From Monodelphis domestica (taxonomy: Eukaryota; Chordata; Mammalia; Didelphimorphia; Didelphidae): a stretch of 64,000 nt of DNA. The DNA is taken from NCBI RefSeq assembly GCF_027887165.1, contig NC_077227.1, positions 351,932,207 to 351,996,206 on the forward strand. The letters run 5' to 3'. A model generated the notes under the pieces. The model saw only the letters and a list, made by a program, of their open reading frames with translations, was not told the origin of the DNA and did not search any database. Shown here piece by piece: positions 12,045 through 21,737 of this stretch (position 1 is the first letter of the stretch; each line of letters starts with the position of its first letter). The translations under genes were made by a program, and so were the position numbers.

Positions 12045-12247
12045 TTTTTTTTAATAAACCCTTACCTTCTGTCTTGGAATCAATACTGTGTATTGGTTCC
12101 AAGGTAGAAGAGTGGTAATGGCTAGGCAATGGGGGTTAAATGACTTGCCCAGGGTCACACAGCTGGGAAGTGTCTGAGGTCATATTTGAACCCAGGACCT
12201 CCTATCTCTATGTCTGACTCTCAATCCACTGAGCTACCCAGCTGCCC
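12045..12247 (-). repeat. Marsupial CORE-SINE inside the TG...CA element
   Basis: Full-length reverse SINE ending 'GAGCTACCCAGCTGCCCC'. The matching point in the second TG...CA element (about 23800) has no SINE, so this insertion followed the divergence of the two copies. Confidence 0.9.
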
Positions 12248-12817
12248 CATGTAGGTGTGCTTTTACTAGAAATTATGTACCTAAGTAAAAGTTAACCCAT
12301 GGTAGTCTTTTGGGATTGGGTTTGAGGGTCTGATCTTTTGGTGATGTTTTGGGGAAGTAGGGTATTGGTATTTTGCTCTTGCATTATTCCTTCTGAGACT
12401 AGGGGGAAAGATAGTCATGTCAATTCCATAGGTAAGGAACATTGATGAGAGAGGTCATGCAAGGGGGAATAGAGTGGGCAGTCACATCTTGCTAAAGGCC
12501 ATTCTGTGGCCTCCTTAGCTACCACGCATGACTTTGTCAAGGCATCGTGGCCTGATGGCTCCCAGCAGGGACAGGAAGTAAAAAGGACTAAGTAGTTCTG
12601 CCCACTCAATTTATCCCCTGTCTACAGGAAGTACATAACAACAGGAAGTCAGTGGGCTCCCAGGAAATATAGATCTTTTTTAGAGTAACAGATTTTCAAT
12701 TATACAACAATGATACATGTATAACCCAGTGGAATTGCTCGCCAATTCAGGGATAGGGGAGAAAAAGAATATGAATCATGTAACCATGGAAAAATACTCT
12801 AATTAATTTTTAAAAAG

Positions 12818-12831
12818 AAGAAGGTAAGTCC
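12818..12831 (+). repeat. L1 target-site duplication, right copy (decoy splice donor)
   Basis: Exact second copy of the 14 bases at the exon 3 donor, including AAG|GTAAGT with the cut at 12823/12824. It leads into what I take to be the original intron 3 (CCAAGGTCACTTTGC...). From 12832 to 13528 I see no other feature. Confidence 0.85.
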
Positions 12832-13528
12832 CCAAGGTCACTTTGCATAGCTGATAGGAGAAGGGAGTGTTGGGTAGTTCTCAGGCCTGGATCATTCTAG
12901 TTTCTATTTGTTCTTTTACTACCTGTGAGTGTCTAAACTGGTATAACCCATCTCAACTGTCCTAGGGGCCACCTGTGACTCTATGGGAATTCAGGAATCA
13001 CTAGAGTAACTAAAGAGATTTCTCTTAATTGCCCCATCCTGGCTTGCAAGGAAAAATGGGTCCCAGTTACAAGTAGGGTATGGGGCCTGGAAAAGAGAAT
13101 GATGGGTGAGACACTGAGGTTCTGTGGTTCTGTGAGGACAGCTTAAGAGAGTTCTTTAATTTGAGGCCTGTTGACCTCCTAAGGGTGAGTGAGAATTCTG
13201 AAAACTACTGTTTGCTATCCCCTTTTTCGGAGCCTCATCAGGGTAAGCAATTTTGGGGACTCAAGAAAAGGGAAGCCTAGAAAGAAGTGAAAAAAAATTA
13301 TAGTGGCTAAGGGAAGTGGGTCACCATTGACAGGAAGCCCTCAAATGCGCCTCTGGTTGTATGTGCATGTTAGCCTTAGAGAGAAATATTTTCCATGTCT
13401 GCCTGTGATCCTGGAGAGTTAGGAGGAGAGAACCTATTGTGCTGGAGCTTTCAGGGAAAGACAACCTTTTTAGAAAGACAAAGAAAAATCCCCTCCCTGA
13501 CTCTTGGTCCTCATTTATCTCTCCACAG

Positions 13529-13726
13529 GGTACCTACTCCCTGCCTAAGACCGTCTTCCAAATACCTCCCTTGAAGCTGCCCCCTTCTCTCAGCAGTGGC
13601 ACCTACCGTGCTCACATTGTTCTAAGCAATGGAACGACACTTCGAAACACACGTCTGGGCTGCTTCAAGATCATGATTACTCTCAAGGAGGCATCACGGC
13701 CCATGCCTGGAAAGAGTGACCATTGA
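13529..13726 (+). CDS. GM2A: GM2A, last coding exon with stop
   Basis: The exon follows the acceptor CTCTCCACAG in phase 0 and encodes 65 residues plus TGA (13724-13726). It starts GTYSLPKTVF, continues LSSGTYRAHIVLS and ends with the family motif RLGCFKI. The LGC cysteine that closes the fold is present. Two differences from the eutherian proteins I know stand out. The loop before RLGC is about four residues longer and contains NGTT, a possible N-glycosylation site. The C terminus runs about ten residues past the usual ...SLKG end (EASRPMPGKSDH). Upstream in-frame codons from 13439 are intron. Confidence 0.95.
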   Translation, partial: GTYSLPKTVFQIPPLKLPPSLSSGTYRAHIVLSNGTTLRNTRLGCFKIMITLKEASRPMPGKSDH

Positions 13727-14757
13727 AGTTGACCTTCCCTTTTCACCATTCCCAAGGACTTCTTGGTTGCCCATCCTTCTTCCTGGGGAATGATTTTATT
13801 GCTAAGCTACTGGCCCTCTGCCAGGGACCTCTGTTTAGAACAAAAGTCCCACTCCAGCCACCTGTGTTGGGCCTCCCTGATTTCTTTATTCCCAGGACAG
13901 CTGCCTCTCTGTTCTTTTGTCTTCCCACATGGCTCAGGCCTCTTGCTCTTCTTCATAGGGTTTATGAGAGGCTAAGTGGAAGCAGGTCCTAGGATTTTTC
14001 TCCCATGGGGAAACTGATTCAAAGAACTGGCCTATTTTTTAGGATGCAAAAGCATCTTCCTCATGGCATTATTTCTTTTTAGCATAGGATTTTTAAATGT
14101 AACTAATAATTAATATTTTAAAACAACTAACATTTAAATAGTTTACAAAGGGCTTTATATATTTTTTTCTCATTTCAGTGATCTTCCTACTCAAACTTCT
14201 AGTGAATTTTTTCCACCCTCCTTTGGGGGGGCTTCTGAATGAATCTATTTCCATGTTTTCTGGAAAAAGAGCAGACAACAGCAGGTACATAAAATGGATC
14301 TGGAGACCCCTTAAGGAGGGGTCCCCAGGGCTCATCTTCCTGGACAGCTACCCTAGCTCATTTTAAAAGTGTCTGAGTTGGTAATCCAGCTGGAAGGCCC
14401 TGTTATCAGTGACTATCCAAGTGACTTTCTTTCCTAACTGTGGAGTGAATGGCCTGGGTGTCAGGCTCCAGGCTCCAGGCTTCAAACTCCAAGCCCTGTG
14501 CATGGACCAAACCCAACCATAGCTCAAGTTGCCCTGAAGTGATGTCAATTTTCTGAGAACATTTGCCAAATCCCTTCAGCTAAGGAGGCAAGCCCTGCAG
14601 CCTACATTAAGCCCTTTTAAGGGATGGGGATATGAGGTTGGGGGGAAGCTAGAGTCTGAGGTGGGTCAGTCCTACTTCTATGTGGGTGACCCCAAGACTC
14701 GGGGTTCATTGTAAATTAAGACTGGACTAAAATAAATTTCTATTTACTCTTCTATAA
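13727..14757 (+). other. GM2A: GM2A 3' untranslated region
   Basis: Sequence after the stop with no repeat recognised until about 14770. A canonical AATAAA at 14731-14736 is the first good polyadenylation signal, so cleavage near 14750-14757 is inferred. Short open frames in this stretch are not supported as genes. Confidence 0.6.
14731..14736 (+). terminator. GM2A: Polyadenylation signal AATAAA
   Basis: AATAAA about 1 kb past the GM2A stop, followed by a T-rich stretch. Confidence 0.55.
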
Positions 14758-14774
14758 GTCTTGTATCCCTACAT

Positions 14775-14779
14775 ATATT

Positions 14780-14813
<34 letters not shown>

Positions 14814-14819
14814 TATATA
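14775..14819. repeat. (TA)n(CA)n microsatellite
   Basis: TATATA run passing into ACACAC. It marks the start of intergenic DNA after GM2A. I recognise nothing in 14820-15120. Confidence 0.9.
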
Positions 14820-15129
14820 AATTGGTTAAAGGGAGCTTTTTTGGATTTGTTCCTCTAAGAATTCTGGATAACTGCTTTTTCTTCAGGCCCTACTCCTAGC
14901 CTATCTCAATTACACAGCTCTCTCTTCCTCACCTGAATGGCCAGGATGCTGCTGCCTGGAGGAAAATACCACCAAGCTTCAAGGAGTCAATCCTTCAACC
15001 ACCAGCAAGAGTAACTGTTGCCCCTGGAATCATGCCTAGTTTCTCTTTTGCTATAAACACAATATTGTACTAAGTTCTTTCAGTTATTTTACTTTAATTT
15101 TTAAAGTTCTTGTTGTGATTATTGTTGTC

Positions 15130-15237
15130 ATTACAGTGTTCTATCCTGTTATTCTGGGAAACCCTTGGTTTGATCGGTAGGTTGTCTCTACATTGTCTTC
15201 AAAATCTGTATGTTTTGCTTGCATACTGTGCATATTT
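15130..15237. repeat. Direct repeat, copy 1
   Basis: 'TTCTATCCTGTTATTCTGGG' through 'GGTTGTCTCTACATTG' to 'TGCATATTT' recurs in the same orientation at 17624-17728, 2.5 kb away. Source unknown; possibly an old LINE. Confidence 0.75.
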
Positions 15238-15434
15238 TCTTTTCTTTTTTTTCTGACCCCCTTGGCTCTTATTCACTCCCCTTAGACCCCTTCTTTCTCT
15301 TTAGGGTTTTGTTTTTGTTCCTATCCTGCTTTATCTAGTTATGTATTTCTTCTTCCTCTTTTTTCCTTTCAGTCAAATGTATTCCTTCTTCCTCTCCTCC
15401 CCTTCAGCTAGTCCTAGTAATTTTATTTCATTTT

Positions 15435-15632
15435 TTAAAAATCCTTACCTTCCATCTTGGAATCAATACTGTGTATTGGTTCCAAGGGAGAAGAATGGTA
15501 AGGGTTAGGCAATGGGGGTTAAGTGACTTGCCCAGGGTCACATGGCTGGGAAGTGTCTGAGGTCAGATTTGAATCTAGGACCTCCCATCTCTATGTCTGG
15601 CTCTCAATCCACTGAGCTACCCAGCTGCCCCT
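15435..15632 (-). repeat. Marsupial CORE-SINE
   Basis: Reverse copy from 'CCTTACCTTCCATCTTGG' to 'CTACCCAGCTGCCCC'. Confidence 0.9.
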
Positions 15633-15775
15633 CTATTTCATTTTTTTATATTGCTTTCCACATAAGATTTCTCTCACTCATTATCAGTTTTCTCTTTTCT
15701 CTTTACCCTTATTCTCTGATTTATGACTCCCAGAATTTCCTGGTCTCTCTCTTTTCTTTGTACTTTTTTTCTCCT

Positions 15776-15970
15776 TTAAATCCTTACCTTATGTCTTAGA
15801 ATCAATAATGTGTATTGGTTCCAAGGCAGAAGAGTGGTAAGAGCCAGGCAAGGGGGTTAAGTGACTTGCCCAGGGTCACACAGCTAGGAAGTATCTGAGG
15901 CCACATTTGAATTTAGGACCTCCAGTATCTAGGCCATCATCTCAATCCACTAAGCCACCTAGATATCCTC
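15776..15970 (-). repeat. Marsupial CORE-SINE
   Basis: Reverse copy, more diverged ('CCACCTAGATATCC' at the head). A short SINE scrap (tail joined to head) follows at about 15993-16027. Confidence 0.85.
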
Positions 15971-16170
15971 CTCTGTATTCTGTTGTTTTTGTTTTTAACC
16001 CTTATCTTTGGCTTTAGCTGCCCCACTCTGTATTCTGTTTATATTCAAAGCTTCCAAGGTATTCATTCAAGGCTTTGTCTTCTAGATAACTAGATGCCAC
16101 TGCCTTGTAGGGTTTACCTAATGGATTCCCTCTTTCTATTTTGCTTTACTATCAGAATAATGATAGTTAT

Positions 16171-16359
16171 TGCAGGTGTCAGAGTACACACTGCCCTCTG
16201 ATAGGGTACATCCCTCCACTGATCTATACCCTGTCTTGTAGGCTTTTTCTACATTTGCCTGGAAATCTCCCTATATCAACGTGCTCCCACTCTATTAAGT
16301 GTCAGTTATCTGTAGGGGTTCCACATTTCCTCCCTTTCCCAGAACAAGTAGACTTTTCA
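16171..16359 (+). repeat. Long inverted duplication, arm A
   Basis: 'TGCAGGTGTCAG' to 'AACAAGTAGACTTTTCA'. The reverse complement recurs at 17176-17321, lacking two short internal segments (about 17 and 23 bases). Confidence 0.85.
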
Positions 16360-17160
16360 GGGACAAATCCCCCAGCCACATTCAGTGTAAGATCTTCTTT
16401 CCCCTTCACCCATAAGAGCGTTCATTAGTAGACCTCCACACCCCCACCAAATCTCCAAAGATAGTACTCCTTTCCCCCCCTTCTCCTTATCTACTCCACT
16501 GCAGACTCTTCTTTCTGAAATCACAGAGGTCCCTTTCTCAATGCTAACCCTAGATCTGACCCCAGTGCAGCACTCACTCCTCTATTCCTTGCTCCAATTT
16601 TATCCTGTTTCATACACCCTCTCATGTTGTAATTTTTTTAGTCCCACAAAAACAGCATTCACCTGTAGGCAGGGTATTGCCAGATTCTGTCTCCTCCCTG
16701 CCTACCTCTATGTTGTTTCCTCTAGACAAATTTTTGCCTTTATCCCTATGTTCTTGGTGGTATGTTTAGAAAGAAGTCTCTTACTGGACTTTCTATTATC
16801 ACTATTGCTGGGGCTCTCTACCTTTTCCTGCAATTCTGCTTGGCATGTTCAAATAATCTCTTTAATTTTTGTTTCTAAAAATGTTTGAAACTCTTATTGA
16901 AATGTAGGATGTTACACATTTGCAGGATAGGTCACCATGAGATCCATCTTTGAGAACCAGTGCCCTTTGAAAGCCATTATTCCATTCTCTCTTCCTTTTT
17001 CTAGTGAATACAGAATAATCTTGCATTATTTGCTTGTCCTTTCCTTTTTATTTGATGGTCTTTCCTCAGATAATTTAGAGAATTTATTTCTGAATTATTA
17101 AAATTAATGACTCTGTGGGTTGGAGTTTATAGGCTTTTGTTTTTGTTTTTGTTTTTTTTT

Positions 17161-17339
17161 TCCTAAACCCTTACCTGAAAAGTCTACTTGTTCTGGAAAA
17201 GGGAGGAAATGTGGAACCCGTGGAGGTAACTGACACCTAGTGGAGTGGGAGACCTTGATATAGGGAGATTTCCAGGCAAAGGTAGAAAAAGTGGAGGGAT
17301 GTGCCCTATCTGACACCTGCAAGAAGGTAAGGGTTTAGA
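17161..17339. repeat. Snap-back insertion inside a SINE (arm B)
   Basis: TCCTAAACCCTTACC (17161-17175) and GGTAAGGGTTTAGA (17326-17339) are inverted copies of the SINE tail. Between them, 17176-17321 is an inverted copy of 16171-16359. The SINE body then resumes at about 17353. The structure suggests a template switch or fold-back event during repair. Confidence 0.75.
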
Positions 17340-17352
17340 AAAAAAAAAAGAA

Positions 17353-17526
17353 AAAAATCAATACTTGTGAATGGTCCTAAGGCAGAAGAGTGGTAAGGGC
17401 TAGGCAGTGGGGACTAAGTGACTTGCCCAGGGCAACACAGCCAGGAAGTGTCTGAATCCAGGTTTGAACCTAGAACCTCCTGTCTCTAGGCCTTGCTCTC
17501 AATCCACTGAGCCACCCAGCTGCCTT
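17353..17526 (-). repeat. Marsupial CORE-SINE, body after the snap-back
   Basis: 'ATCAATACTTGTGAATGG' through 'GACTTGCCCAGGGCAACACAG' to 'GAGCCACCCAGCTGCC'. Its tail end is the rearranged segment at 17161-17339. Confidence 0.9.
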
Positions 17527-17623
17527 GGTGGGCTTTTGTTTTTCTGGAGGCAATCTGTGAATTCTTTCAATTGGAATTTCATTTTCTGTGTTTGAAGTTC
17601 AGGTTAGTTGACATTATTTTCTT

Positions 17624-17728
17624 CATTACAGTGTTAAGATTTTTTGTTCTATCCTGTTATTCTGGGAGACCCTTAGTTTGATCCCTAGGTTGTCTCTACA
17701 TTGTTTTCAAGATCTGTGCATATTTACT
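17624..17728. repeat. Direct repeat, copy 2
   Basis: Same orientation as 15130-15237, with an 11-base insertion after 'CATTACAGTGTT'. 17730-18530 has no gene I can support. Confidence 0.75.
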
Positions 17729-18539
17729 TTTGTTGTTTTTGTTGTTTGCTTCTCTTCTAAGGTTGTCCTTTCATTCTCAATCTATTCTTTGTTTCTTTGG
17801 TGGGGTTTGCCATTGTAGATTCAAGTTTTTTGTTTTGTTTTTTGTGCTGCTCATTATTTTTGGTGTGAGGGACATTAATTTGATCTGCTCTTATATTTCT
17901 TATTTCTCTTAAAGCACTTGAAAAAACCATGTTGAGGCTCATGTTCTCATTCCACAGGATCCTCTGTCTCATTAAATTTTTGATCATTTTCTTTCATTTT
18001 GCAATATTTATTCATAGATGACTGAAGTCATTTATTAGATCTGGAGGCCATATTCCCTTCTGTTGCTATTTTTCCTATTAATTTGTCTGTTTATGTTCAA
18101 GGTCTTTGAGATTTGCTCCTAAAATCATTTGGCTCTTTTAATCTCTCCCCAACTCTCCCCACTAATTTTATCACTCAGTTCCTAATTCCTGTGGTTTCCT
18201 TGGGTACTGGATGTCAAAGCTTCAAAGACTCCTCCCACACTGGGCAATTTGTGGTTTGCCTGCATAGGTCTCTGCCCCAACTGACTTATGGTCAGAAATG
18301 TTCCCAGCTGGATGCTATGCTCCTTTCCTCAGATGGGTGGCATGCTGCACAGCTCCTCACATGAAGGAGGTCCTGTCGTAGTAGTCTGTTCCATTCCCTC
18401 TATTCCTTAGTTCTCTGGCCCAGCACCAGCAATTTGGAGCTTTACAGCACAGGTTGCAGCTCTCAGCAGGCTTTTGTACCTTAAGAATTGTGCCCAAGCT
18501 GGATGTTTGGGACCAGAATGGAGCCAGTGTGTCAATGGC

Positions 18540-18690
18540 ATTTGAGAGAGCAAGGGGGAAACTGGATGCTCAGGGAGGTTAAATGCCTTCCCCAAGATCA
18601 CCTCAGAAAGTAATTGTCAGGTAGGATTTGAACCTAAGTCTTGATTCTAGAGCCAAAATTCTTCCTATTTGGGACCACACTACCCAGCTT
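18540..18690 (-). repeat. Old CORE-SINE remnant
   Basis: 'AGGTTAAATGCCTTCCCCAAGATCA' type core (GGTTAAATGCCTTCCCC) and 'GGATTTGAACCTAAGTCTTG'; a MIR-like element read in reverse. Confidence 0.6.
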
Positions 18691-18939
18691 ATTTGTATAT
18701 TCCTTTCAGTTAAAATTTGAGCTAGTAACCTCAGATGTCTCAGCTCTGTGATTCTGTGATTTTATGAATGGGCCTGGTTGTGAAACTCTTTAAATTAATT
18801 AATTTGAATAACAGCCTTATATGTCATACTTTGTAGCTCAATCTTGGCTCATACATACACCAACCAATCAATTAGTTCTTGAGTACTAATTCTCTGGGGA
18901 TGCAGAAGGCAAGATTTTTCTCCCTTGGGGTTTTTTTTC

Positions 18940-19190
18940 CACCTGTAACAATTTTTATTTATTTATTTTTACATTTTATGATTCATCTTATGACAGAGGA
19001 CACGTACTATCACACAATATATTATTTCCATGTCTGTCATGTTGTAAAAGAAGACACATTGCTTACACAAGGAAAAAAAAAACTCATGGAGGAAATAAAG
19101 CAAAGAATGGGCTACTTCAGTCTGCATTGTGACTGTTAGCTCCTTCTGTGGCGGTGGATAGAAGATGTCTTTTCATGGATGCCAGTCTGG
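18940..19190 (-). repeat. L1 3'-end fragment, antisense
   Basis: Matches the antisense L1 blocks at 955-1560 and 56170-56800, ending at 'GGCGGTGGATAGAAGATG'. Confidence 0.55.
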
Positions 19191-19204
19191 TTGGAGAGAA
19201 GAGC

Positions 19205-19455
19205 CAGCGCTGGGCTTTGCTGACCCAAGGTGCACACGCTCATCTCCTGATTCACCTTCCTCCTGGCTTCTGTTGAAACCCAGTCTTCTTTAGCACTCTT
19301 GCTCCTGCCTGTCACCCCTTCCTTGTCTTCTTCAGCTTCGCTGATAACCGACCTGCTTTCCTCTCAAGCAGTCTCAGAATCTGGCTCATTGTCGCCATCT
19401 TCTGGATTCCCCCTTTCACTGCCTTTCCCACTATCGCTTAAACTATCCAGCTGAA
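19205..19455 (-). pseudogene. Possible decayed coding segment, acidic Ser/Glu-rich, unidentified
   Basis: The - strand translates, with one in-frame stop, to a charged sequence: SLSDSGKGSERGNPEDG, then DNEPDSETA, stop, EESRSVISEAEEDKEG, then KEDWVSTEARRKVNQEMS. Such a composition is unlike the surrounding L1 and SINE noise and resembles a nuclear acidic protein. I could not identify the parent. No poly(A) tail, splice sites or duplication were recognised, so it may be a retrocopy fragment, a decayed exon or chance. Confidence 0.3.
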
Positions 19456-19879
19456 AACTACAAGAGAAAAACTTGAAGTCTTTAGAAAGGTATCCAGCTC
19501 CCTTCTACAGATATGCACAATGAAGGCCAGAGGAGTTGGGAAAGGACTTCTCCAAAGCCAGGCTATAATTCATTGGCAAATATGTTCTCACTCCAAGCCC
19601 TTCTTTTATTTTTGAGCACACTGATTTCCACCCCCTTTCTTCCCATGGACAGCATCTTCCTTGCTTTACTTGAAGGCCCACAAGATGAAAACAACTGACC
19701 TATCAGTGACTACAGGTCCACATTCCAATGTTCTCACAAAGATATCAGTCTACTTAATGTCTCCAGTGAATAATTAGATTCATAATTGAGAATCTAATCA
19801 TTCCTAAGAAGTGACATTTCCTATTGTGAATTTGGTTTCAAGAAAAAATTGGGGGGTGGGAGGGTAGCAATTGGTGACA

Positions 19880-20048
19880 TGATGGATAGAGTGCCAGGCC
19901 TTGATTTGGGAGGACCTGGTTTCAGATCTTCCCTCAGACACTTCCTAGTTGGGTGACCTTGGGCCAGTCACTTAATTCCATTTGCCTAACCCTTACCCTT
20001 CTGTCAGAACTGATACTAAGAGAGCAGGTAAAGGATTTTTAAAAAGAA
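19880..20048 (+). repeat. Marsupial CORE-SINE
   Basis: Forward copy: 'GGATAGAGTGCCAGGCCTTG', 'GGGTGACCTTGGGCCAGTCAC', ending in A-rich sequence. 20050-20480 holds no feature I can name. Confidence 0.8.
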
Positions 20049-21737
20049 AAAATTGATGGAGTAAAGATCTATAACTTGGTTTGGGAATATTATGGTGTGG
20101 AAACTCCTGTTGATGATGATGAGTAATTTCTATTTGTAATCATTTTAGTGTTGATTTTTGTAAGCACAGATAGGTTGTGACTTATTAGTCACCTAGCTGC
20201 TATGGGATGGGATGAGATGGAACTTGAATCTTGAATCCAGGTTTCTCTGGCCCGGAAATAAGCTCTTTATAAACTTCACCAATTCTCTAATTACCAAGAT
20301 TTAATAGTAGATAATACCTCTCCAAGTTAATCTTAAAATCCTGGCCAATTTAATAGTCTAAAACTTTACTGACATTGATACATCAATTCTAGTCCCTGCT
20401 GTCCCAATAATTATAGCAAATGAGTTCCTCTTTCTGCTTCAGCTTACTTATTTGTACAATAAAGAGTTTGGATTGAACAAGCCATCTAAGAACTCCCTAA
20501 GAAAAAAATCCCCAGGGTCAGATGGATTTACAAGTAAATTCCATCAAGCATTTAAAGTACAATTAATCCCGATATTTTACACTGGCAAAATAGGAAAAGA
20601 AGGAGTCCTACCAAGTTCTTTTTATGTCACATATATGGTGCTGACACCTAAACCAAGAAGACCCCAAACTAATAAAATTATAGATCAATATTCTTAGTGA
20701 ATATTGATGCAAAAATCTTAAAATACTAGCTAAGAGACTACAGCGATATATTACAAGGATCATTCACTATGACCAGGTGGGATTTATACCAGGAATGCAG
20801 GGCTAGTTTAATATGAGGAAAACTATCAGCATAACTGATCATATCAATAACCAAACTAACAGAAATCACATGATTATCTCAATAGATGTAGAAAAAGCCT
20901 TAGACAAAATGCAACACCTATTCTGATTAAAAACACTACAAAACAGAGGAATAAATTGGTCATTCCTTAAAATGATAAGTAGTTTCTACCTAAAACCTTC
21001 AGCAAGTATCATCCGTAATGAGGATAAGTTAGAAGCCTTCCCAATAAGATCAGGAGTGAAGCAAGGATACCCATTATCACCACTATTATCCAACGTTGCA
21101 TTAGAAATGCTAGATTTACCAGTAAGAAAAGAGAAATTGAAGGAGTTTAAGTGGGCCACAAGGAAATTAAACTATCACTCTTTGCAGATGATATGATGTT
21201 ATAAAAGTACTTAGAGAATCCTAGAGAATCACTAAAAAATTAGTTGAAATAATAACTTTAGCAAAGTTGTAGGATACAAAATAAGCCCACACAAATCATC
21301 AGCATTTCTATAGGTCACCAATAAAGTCCAGGAGCAAAAGTTAGAGGGAGAAATTCCATTTAAAATAACTCTAGCCAATATGAAAAACTTGGGAATCTAC
21401 TTGCTTAGACAAACAGCAATTAAATGAACACAATTTTGAAACACTTCGCACAAATAGATCTAAACAATTGGAAAAAAAATTAATTGCTCATGGGTAGGCT
21501 TATCTAATACAATAAAAATGAGAATTCTTCCTAAATTAATTTACTTTCAGTGCCTTCCCAGTCAAAGTATCGAATAATTCATCTGAAAGAACAAAAGCAA
21601 GAACATCAAGAGAATTAATGAAACAAAATGTGAATGATGGTAGCTTGGCAGAACCAGATCTCATACTATACTATAACCATCTGGTACTGGCTAAGAAATA
21701 GAAAAGTGGATCAATGTAACAGATTAGGAGTAAATGA

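Larger units (their letters stand above)
7754..12567. mobile_element. TG...CA LTR-like element (copy 1) inserted in the ERV-A LTR
   Basis: It begins TGACATGGGCAAGG and ends GGCTCCCAGCA. It is flanked by a perfect 6-bp duplication GGGACA (7748-7753 and 12568-12573). Terminal TG/CA and a 6-bp duplication are typical of LTRs of class II (ERVK-like) elements. Without the nested ERV-B (8039-11601) and a SINE it is about 1 kb and collinear with the element at 23130-24107. No coding capacity. Its orientation is uncertain. Confidence 0.8.
4366..12706 (-). mobile_element. ERV-A: non-autonomous ERV-like element inserted in the L1
   Basis: A left LTR (4366-4647) and a right LTR (7592-7753 plus 12574-12706, split by another insertion) share their whole length. 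Both end in ...TTATACA, and the right copy starts TGTAAGAATT; the left copy has C for the first T. The flanks are ACAA on both sides (4362-4365 and 12707-12710), a 4-bp duplication of L1 sequence. The purine run GGGGGAA next to the left LTR on the - strand fits a polypurine tract, giving - strand orientation. The interior, 4648-7591, has no long open frame on either strand and no recognisable gag, pol or env, so it cannot move by itself. Confidence 0.8.
7592..12706 (-). repeat. ERV-A LTR (5' LTR in element orientation), split
   Basis: LTR sequence runs 7592-7753, breaks at the GGGACA target and resumes at 12574 after the second GGGACA (12568-12573), ending at 12706. Joined, the two parts match the left LTR across the break ('CACCACCAAGCT' then 'ACAGGAAGTAAAAAGGAC'). 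Confidence 0.85.
4196..12817 (+). mobile_element. 5'-truncated L1 3' end, split by nested insertions
   Basis: L1 body lies in two pieces, 4196-4365 and 12711-12817. The left piece has the typical 'CCATATCCAGAGAAAGAACT' text. The right piece continues without a break ('TGATACATGTATAACCCAG', then 'GAATCATGTAACCATGG') and ends in a short A-rich tail. It is bounded by the perfect 14-bp duplication 4182-4195 / 12818-12831. About 277 bases of L1 remain once the insertions are removed, all 3' UTR, so it has no coding capacity. Confidence 0.85.
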
